Positions 46,792 through 52,188 of a stretch of DNA of 52,188 nucleotides are shown one piece after another; the stretch's first letter is position 1, and each line of letters starts with the position of its first letter. The stretch is from Bradyrhizobium nanningense (GTDB taxonomy: Bacteria; Pseudomonadota; Alphaproteobacteria; Rhizobiales; Xanthobacteraceae). The stretch lies in contig NZ_LBJC01000073.1 of the NCBI RefSeq assembly GCF_004114535.1, positions 1 to 52,188 on the forward strand, read 5' to 3'. The translations under genes were made by a program, and so were the position numbers. The notes beneath the pieces are model-generated. The model saw only the letters and a program-made list of their open reading frames with translations, was not told the origin of the DNA and did not search any database.

Positions 46792-48091
46792 TTTAAGTTC
46801 TCTGCGCCCGTGTCCCCGCAGTCGGTGTTTCCTAGGTAAGAACTGAGAGCGCTGTCAATGGCGACAAAAAGAGGAGATCGTCCCCTTTTTGAAAAACCAG
46901 AGAAGGATGGGACAAAAACTTCCAATGGTCGCGCAATCATCGTCCAGCGCTTCTCGTCCCTCAGAAGGAAGTGGCGAAAGTTGTCGCCGCCATCGCAATA
47001 TGTGCGTTACGCGACTGACAGATGTAGGTCGGAAACACACATTTATTCTGTGTTGAAGCCAAACCATTCAGCTGCTCCACCACGTGGGCCAGCGATTGTA
47101 CAGGCCGAACGGGGGCCTTCGCAGCAGAGAACGAACCCTCTGGTTTGTTCAAAAAGAGCCTCGTTGCGGTGTAGGCGGATCGACCCAACCGAATGGGTTC
47201 CAAACCAGGAATGGCTAAAAGAAATACAACGGGTACAAGCCAGGCGGCACAGTTGAGCCATCTAGGCCATGCCGAACCTTGGCTCCAGCACGCTTCCTCG
47301 TCCTGTAGGCATTGAAGTCGATGATTGTTGCTGAAGTCTCAGTCACTTTACGCTTCCACCATCTGAGGTTTCGAATGCCACGGGCAGGTGCGGTTCGGTT
47401 CGGTTGATGCTTCTTCTGACGTGGATATCCATCCACCCACCGCACGTAAGAGGGCTTCACGGATTTAAGCAGCCCGCAGCCAGCAGATCCATTTACGGTC
47501 GGCTTCCTGCGGCGTCTTTAAACGATCGACGCACTTCTTCGAGCAAAGGGCCTTTCGCCACCAGTAGTAACGGATCAGCCCGAACTTCCCGCCGCATATC
47601 GCGCAGCACCTTCCGAAACTATCTCGGGGAATTCTGGGAACTGTTGCGCATTGTCGTCTCCATTTGCGCTACGTGGATGCCCCTACTTTCTTTTGGCCGC
47701 AACACTACAGCCGACGCGAAGCGCGGCTGACAGCAATCTCAACTACTTGCGGCATTCACAAACGGCGGGCGCGAGCTTGACATGCGCCACCATGGCGAAG
47801 CGGTGCGTCCTGTTGTACGTCCTCCGCCGCGTTTCCTACTTGTAACGCGATTTCCAATCACTATTGATGCAATAGGACCCCTTCCGAGGATTAAAGGCTG
47901 CGTTTAGTAGCATTCTTTAAAGGATTTCAATTGGTCGATGGGGACGTCGGGTAATTTAACAGTGTCCAATACTTCTCGCGTTCGCGGTCAAGGACGGAAT
48001 GGTTCGCGACAGTTGATGGGCAGCCGGCCCACCGCTCTCACGTCTGATTGGTTTAAGCCTGAACCGCTTTGGAGAACAACGAAAACGACGG
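46792..48091. other. Long gene-less stretch
   Basis: 1.3 kb with several short frames on both strands, none recognised. Confidence 0.3.
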
Positions 48092-48442
48092 CTAAGACCG
48101 GCTGGTCCGCCTTCGGTTGTCGGGGACACGACGTCGATGCCGGAGTCCATGTCGGCGCCAGCCTTTTTCGATGGGAGGGGATCGAGTGAGCCTTCGGAGA
48201 CTCAACAACGGCCTTCTCTCGATCTCTAACTTCATCTCCGTAGTAATCGGGCGCACCTCCATGAAATCGAGCACCGCGCGCTCGTCTTCCGTAATGCGCC
48301 ACCCACCCCTTACACGCTCGATCTCGGAGAAGATGTTCAGGTCCGGCACTCGAGCGGCCAATCTCTTGGTGCGGTCAGCCCAATCCCGACCGCTCGTCGC
48401 CAAAATCGCCATGTCCCGCTTAAGCTCCGCCATGGGCGCCAA
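48092..48442 (-). CDS. Hypothetical winged-helix-like protein, 5' end damaged
   Basis: 116 residues with MAELKRDMAILATSGRDWAD, LAARVPDLNIFSEIERV and GGWRITEDERAVLDFMEV, a pattern seen in rhizobial small proteins with a winged-helix-like fold. The homologous N-terminus (TVLKILVIYAGGLAP) continues upstream but meets a TAG stop without a start codon, so translation must begin inside (TTG at 48442 or ATG at 48433) or the gene is dead. Confidence 0.5.
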   Translation of the reverse strand: MAPMAELKRDMAILATSGRDWADRTKRLAARVPDLNIFSEIERVRGGWRITEDERAVLDFMEVRPITTEMKLEIERRPLLSLRRLTRSPPIEKGWRRHGLRHRRRVPDNRRRTSRS

Positions 48443-48518
48443 CCCGCCCGCATAGATGACAAGGATCTTCAGGACTGTGACCTAGAAATTCACCCAACCG
48501 ACAACATCATTTTATCAC

Positions 48519-48714
48519 CTACCGCCACATGGTAGGCGCCTGGCGAAGAGCATCAATGCCGATTTGTTTAAGGCGTTCGCGCGTCGTCTCCCCGCAAGCG
48601 GCGGCTTCCAACATCTTCGAGGCGACATGCGCGCGGATGCCCGCTCCGAGGAACATTCTCGCAGACTTCCTCGAGGACCGTTCGCAAAAGCACGGTAGTA
48701 GCTGCGTCCAACAT
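48519..48714 (-). pseudogene. Small conserved rhizobial ORF, frameshifted
   Basis: MLDAATTVLLRTVLEEVCEN in one frame and THVASK-like AHVASKMLEAAACGETTRER, LKQIGIDALRQAPTMWR in the next. It resembles a ~65-residue protein of unknown function common in Bradyrhizobium. One frameshift near 48650. Confidence 0.55.
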
Positions 48715-49074
48715 TCGGTGGTCCTCCCAGCTCGAGCCAGATGATAACACGAGCAAGAACGCTTTTGAATCCAAATAGATTGAAAGAGCGGAGAGTTCAA
48801 ACGGCCTTCCGTTCCACCGCCAGCCCCGAAATCATCTCCAGTGATTTCTGCTCCGGTCGTCCTTTCCTTGGCTTGTGCTTGTTACTTGATGGCCTATCTC
48901 GCCAAGCGAGCTGTCGAATTCGCCAACTCAATAAAGGGGGGGCTGGTCGGTAACAGAAACATCGCCAAGCAACGAAGCGGTTTCAGCGGCGCGGACGTTC
49001 AGAGGCCGGATCAAAATCTCCTAGCGACCCGAGGCAGGATGCCGAATGCTTCGACTAGTTGGCAACATTATCCA

Positions 49075-49257
49075 AGTTGGCTTTGCCAGAACGTCCGGCC
49101 TTAGCTCCCAGATGATCTTGGCTCCCTCCACTAATTCGCTGTAGCCAGCCTTTTCAACGGCGAATGTACATGAATACGCCGGCGCCCGCCATCATCCGGT
49201 TTGATGAACCCATAACCCTTTGTTCGACTGAGCCACTTTACAGTTCCGATTCCCACC
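49075..49257 (-). pseudogene. Cold-shock protein (CspA-type), frameshifted
   Basis: VGIGTVKWLSRTKGYGFIKP and DDGG is the RNA-binding start of a CspA fold (RNP1 KGYGFI). The frame then shifts and AVEKAGYSELVEGAKIIWEL is read in another frame. RNA-binding Phe of the usual F-N-x-x-K-G-Y-G is Leu. About 60 residues of an original ~69. Confidence 0.82.
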
Positions 49258-50006
49258 CAGTGAATCCAAACTGAATCCATGCGATTTAACTACAGTTCTG
49301 CAGAGCATGAAGGCAAGCCGTACACCGACACTGGGCTCGTGTTTGGGAAATATTTCTCGCATCGTTCATAGAGAACCCACTCAGAAGCACTAGTGCTGGC
49401 ATCCAGCACTTTAAGGTCTGTAGGGAAAGACCGTCCGTCTGGGTTTGGCGTTCCTGTATAACTTCGCTGATGAAGAAAGCCCCGCAGTGTCTGGAACACC
49501 GCGGTTCTCACATGCACCTCAGCGCCATGCCGGTTCAAATCGGTCACGGTTTCGGCCGAAACATGTTCATACGACGCAGGCTGTCGCCGAGCCGATGCTG
49601 CTCTTGTACTCGCATCGCACTAGAGGAATTCTGAGACAGAATGGAGCTTCCGTTGCAATTCAGCGCGGTGCAGGGTGAAGCCAGCATTTTAGTGAACCAC
49701 TTTCCCGAAATGTGTGTGAGCACGCCGTTGCAGGACTTGCGTTATCGTAAGTGGTGGTCGCAGCGCCATCGCCGGCGCGCCCGTGGCACCGGGCAAAATG
49801 GGCGAGCAGCGCAAGCTTGATGCTGGAATCTAATGACGCATTCATCAAGGAGATAAACAGCCAAGTGTCGTAATTGACATTGCAAAAGCCCAAGCAAAGT
49901 CACCGAGTCGCACCAGTCACTACGTGAAGCGGGTATGCTGTGCGCCACGATCAGCTCTGACCGTGAGTGTCGAATCGGTATCGAGCGTCTGCCTCGAGAC
50001 TGCCGA
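49258..50006. other. Gene-less stretch
   Basis: 750 nt. A minus-strand frame at 49290-49547 (85 residues, DGRSFPTDLKVLDASTSASE) is unrecognised. Confidence 0.3.
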
Positions 50007-50846
50007 TTAGGGCTGACCATTGATCATTGGCTGCCCAATGCTGGCCTGGTCGGTCAAGCCCCACTTGTGCAGAAGCTGGCTATAGGTACCATCGGCGATA
50101 ATCCCGGCAAGGGCCTTCTTTAGCTCTTCTCCGAACGGAAGGTTATCCTTCGCGAAAGCGAAACCGGTCATCAACTTGACTACAGGCTTACTAATCACTG
50201 CGTACTGGTTCCCCTCAAGTTTGTTTTGATACGCGATGACGCCTTCGCCGGTGATAGCGGCGTCGGCACGGTCCTGCTGTACAAGGAGTCGGCTTTGCGC
50301 CGTATTCTCACTGGCTGCGACTTCGACCGCCGGCTTGCCGGCTTTGACACAATTCTCCTCGCTCCATTTCTCAATCCCTTGGATCTCGATAAGGCTCGAG
50401 CGTGTGGCGGCCACGCGCTTGCCGCACAAAGCCTCGAGGTTTGCAAAGCGCCCAGCTTTGGTGCTTAAGGTGTAAAATATCTGGTTTGAATAAACGTAAT
50501 CGAGGAAATTAGCATTGGCGCGGCGCTCGGGCGTATCCCCCATTGTGCCCAAGAGGATATCGGCGCGCTTTGTATTCAGCGGCGCAAAGCTGATCATCAG
50601 CGCGTAGCTTGTCTCGGTCCAGCTGACCTCCGCTCCCATCTTTTTTGCCATCGCTTCTAGAACATCAATGTTGAAGCCGGCTACCTTGCCAGCCTTTTCA
50701 TCCTTGAACTCGAAGGGAGGATAGGTAGTCAGCGCCATTGCGTTGATAACTCTCTTGGCGCTTTGCGCGCAGGCATCAACGGCCATCAAGCCAAATATGG
50801 CTGCAATAGCGCTCATGGTTAGGCGGCGGGTACCATTTGAGAACAT
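50007..50846 (-). CDS. Amino-acid-type ABC transporter substrate-binding protein, orphan
   Basis: Periplasmic binding protein family 3, 279 residues. Signal peptide to about CAQS (28), then YPPFEFKDEKAGKVAGFNID (the family start motif), VLEAMAKKMGAEV, ADILLGTMGDTPERRANANF, RADAAITGEGVIAYQ, and LKKALAGIIADGTYSQLLHK, the typical end. It binds an amino acid, opine or related compound. AAGGGGA precedes the start. No permease or ATPase gene is near, so it must work with a transporter elsewhere or be a remnant of an operon. Confidence 0.85.
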   Translation of the reverse strand: MFSNGTRRLTMSAIAAIFGLMAVDACAQSAKRVINAMALTTYPPFEFKDEKAGKVAGFNIDVLEAMAKKMGAEVSWTETSYALMISFAPLNTKRADILLGTMGDTPERRANANFLDYVYSNQIFYTLSTKAGRFANLEALCGKRVAATRSSLIEIQGIEKWSEENCVKAGKPAVEVAASENTAQSRLLVQQDRADAAITGEGVIAYQNKLEGNQYAVISKPVVKLMTGFAFAKDNLPFGEELKKALAGIIADGTYSQLLHKWGLTDQASIGQPMINGQP

Positions 50847-51513
50847 TTCGAATCCCCTTCTATGGCTACTTTGAAAACATGTGCTTTCGCTTCAATGAAG
50901 CAGATGCGATTAGCTCCCGAATGCGAGCAAGTGTTGGATCACTCAGTAGCTATTCGGGTCGGCCATGACCGACCCTGGCACGGAAGCTTGGCGTATCAAG
51001 CTTGGTTTTAGTCATTTCGGCTACGCGCGAAATCACACATTCCGGCTGATACCTGTCTGGCCAGTTCTGGATCCGGCCCTAAAGACTTCTGCGTGTCGCG
51101 TCCGTTGCGGATTTGCGGTTCCGCGGCGCTGGGCCGGAGCTCGGATTGACTTAGCTCACACCCTAACCGCATCACGTTGTACTGCAGCCAGAGCCTTTGC
51201 TGCAGGTCGCGCTTGCTTCTCCGAAACAATTTATCGGCATGCGCGCCCATACGGAGTCGGTAAAAATGCCTGGCCATATCCCACTCCTATGCCAGTCCGC
51301 CGCATTGAGATGGCTTCCCGCCTTAACTGTGTAGAAAGATCACGCTTAATCCTTATAGTACGGATTTAGAGAGATGAATTTGCGCGTGGACTACCGCATT
51401 TGAGCCTAAATTCTGCGAACAAGCGGATTATCTGATTGATTTCACCGCGGCGATTCCTGCGTCAATAAGGCAATGCGTGATGTCAGGAGCTCCCCTGTGC
51501 TCTCCAGTTTAGC
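50847..51513. other. Gene-less stretch upstream of the binding protein
   Basis: No gene recognised. A TTGCT at minus 50926 is not preceded by GG at the right distance, so no sigma-54 promoter is called. Confidence 0.3.
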
Positions 51514-52110
51514 GGTATCCGTCCGGTGAAGGCCGCCTTGCCGAATGAGGCGTGTTGTTGAGTACTGTCCTTATGGACAGTGATAGGCGCAGTGCCCAAG
51601 TCGAACGGCTTGAGGTGGTAGATACGGGCCGGCGGCGGCGCTGGTCCGAGGATGAGAAGCTCAAGATCGTCCTGGAGAGCTTACAGGCGCCGCGGCAAGT
51701 CGCGGCAACGGCGCGGCGGTACGGCATTTCGCGCTCATTGCTGCTGCGATGGCGACGGTCGTTTCGGCCTGAGCCGAAGGAAGCCGCCCATCAAGCTGGC
51801 TTCGTACCGGCGATGGTGGTCGCGGAATCAGGGCCGACGCCTTATCCAGTCGCGCCGGCCAGCAGCGGCGGGGCGATCGAGATCGAGTTTGCGGCCGGAA
51901 CTCGGATTCGGATCACGGGCACGGTCGACGCTGCAACGCTGAAGGCCGCCGTTGCGGCGCTGGCAGATGGACGGCTGCGGTGATCCCCATTGCGTCGGGC
52001 GTACGGGTGTGGATTGCGACCGGCCACACCGACATGCGTCGCGGCATGAACTCGCTGGGCTTGCTGGTGCAGGAAGCCTTCAAGCGAGACCCGCACTTAT
52101 GTGTCGGACG
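51514..52110 (+). mobile_element. Third IS66-family element, left end only
   Basis: Terminal repeat GTATCCGTCCGGTGAAGGCC at 51514, like that of the outer IS66 element, followed by tnpA and the start of tnpB. It is cut off after about 40 tnpB codons by another sequence. Confidence 0.8.
51573..51983 (+). CDS. tnpA: IS66-family TnpA (helix-turn-helix accessory protein)
   Basis: 136 residues from MDSDRRSAQVERLEVVDTGR with RRRRWSEDEKLKIVLESLQA, ARRYGISRSLLLRWRRSF, and the C-terminal IEIEFAAGTRIRITGTVDAA. Intact, unlike the other two tnpA copies. The upstream GTG at 51552 is less likely. Overlaps tnpB by GTGA. Confidence 0.88.
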   Translation: MDSDRRSAQVERLEVVDTGRRRRWSEDEKLKIVLESLQAPRQVAATARRYGISRSLLLRWRRSFRPEPKEAAHQAGFVPAMVVAESGPTPYPVAPASSGGAIEIEFAAGTRIRITGTVDAATLKAAVAALADGRLR

Positions 52111-52134
52111 AGATTATGTGGCGGAGGCGCCCTA
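51980..52134 (+). pseudogene. IS66 tnpB, truncated
   Basis: GTG start; VIPIASGVRVWIATGHTDMR, RGMNSLGLLVQEAFKRDPHL is normal TnpB, then foreign sequence gives a stop at 52132-52134. Confidence 0.85.
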
Positions 52135-52182
52135 ACGCCAGCCAGGGCCGGCCACCCAGGGTCTCTCCGCCACATAATAATC
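52112..52182. repeat. Inverted repeat at the truncation point of the third IS66 element
   Basis: GATTATGTGGCGGAG (52112-52126) faces CTCCGCCACATAATAATC (52165-52182) around a GGCCGGCC centre. It begins where tnpB stops matching, so it is probably the end of another mobile element that continues to the right. Confidence 0.6.
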
Positions 52183-52188
52183 AGATGT

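Overview
The window looks like part of a rhizobial symbiosis or genomic island, most likely Bradyrhizobium-like. This is inferred from an alphaproteobacterial two-Cys-type porin (Porin_2 family), rhizobial-type IS66, IS5, IS3, IS30 and IS630 sequences, a group II intron, many decayed genes, and several -24/-12 (sigma-54) promoters with NifA-type upstream sites. No rRNA, tRNA or replication gene was found, so the species is not fixed.

Layout. 0.3-2.3 kb: L-carnitine dehydrogenase (lcdH) and a beta-keto acid cleavage enzyme (BKACE) in one operon. 2.6-6.5 kb: remnants of IS5-, IS30- and IS3-type transposases around an alpha-oxoamine-synthase-like gene. 7-12 kb: a CaiC-like acyl-CoA ligase and a double-domain CaiB-like CoA-transferase. 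12.4-13.9 kb: a decayed IS5-family element with CTAG duplications. 14.2-18.5 kb: a crotonase, a short-chain dehydrogenase (SDR), a small ORF and a second BKACE. 19-21.4 kb: an IS630 remnant, a broken S1/P1 nuclease gene and a MaoC-type hydratase. 23-27 kb: a TauD/TfdA dioxygenase and a CmcI-like protein, each behind a consensus sigma-54 promoter. 27-34.5 kb: a broken acyl-CoA ligase, an SDR of the peroxisomal multifunctional-enzyme type, an SDR scrap, and a PotABCD-like ABC transporter whose binding protein has lost its centre. 36-38 kb: a porin. 38.6-45.1 kb: two nested IS66 elements (the inner one carrying a UPF0149 gene) and a group II intron inside an IS3-type transposase remnant. 45.3-52 kb: a Crp/Fnr regulator, scraps of panB and cspA, an orphan amino-acid-binding protein, and a third IS66 end cut by another mobile-element end.

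How the genes may work together. LcdH plus BKACE is the known route L-carnitine -> 3-dehydrocarnitine -> betainyl-CoA + acetoacetate. Around it stand a carnitine-CoA-ligase-like enzyme, a CaiB-like CoA-transferase, a crotonase, a MaoC hydratase, two SDRs, a hydroxylase and an importer. This suggests uptake and CoA-dependent breakdown of a carnitine-like or other quaternary-amine or hydroxy-acid compound. The most notable point is regulatory: both BKACE genes, the dioxygenase and the CmcI-like gene have -24/-12 promoters, and TGT-N10-ACA or near-matching sites lie upstream of these promoters and of the ligase. This predicts expression under NifA/RpoN control, that is, in nitrogen-fixing bacteroids or under low oxygen. 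The functional link and the substrate are inference; the promoter motifs and enzyme families are visible in the sequence.
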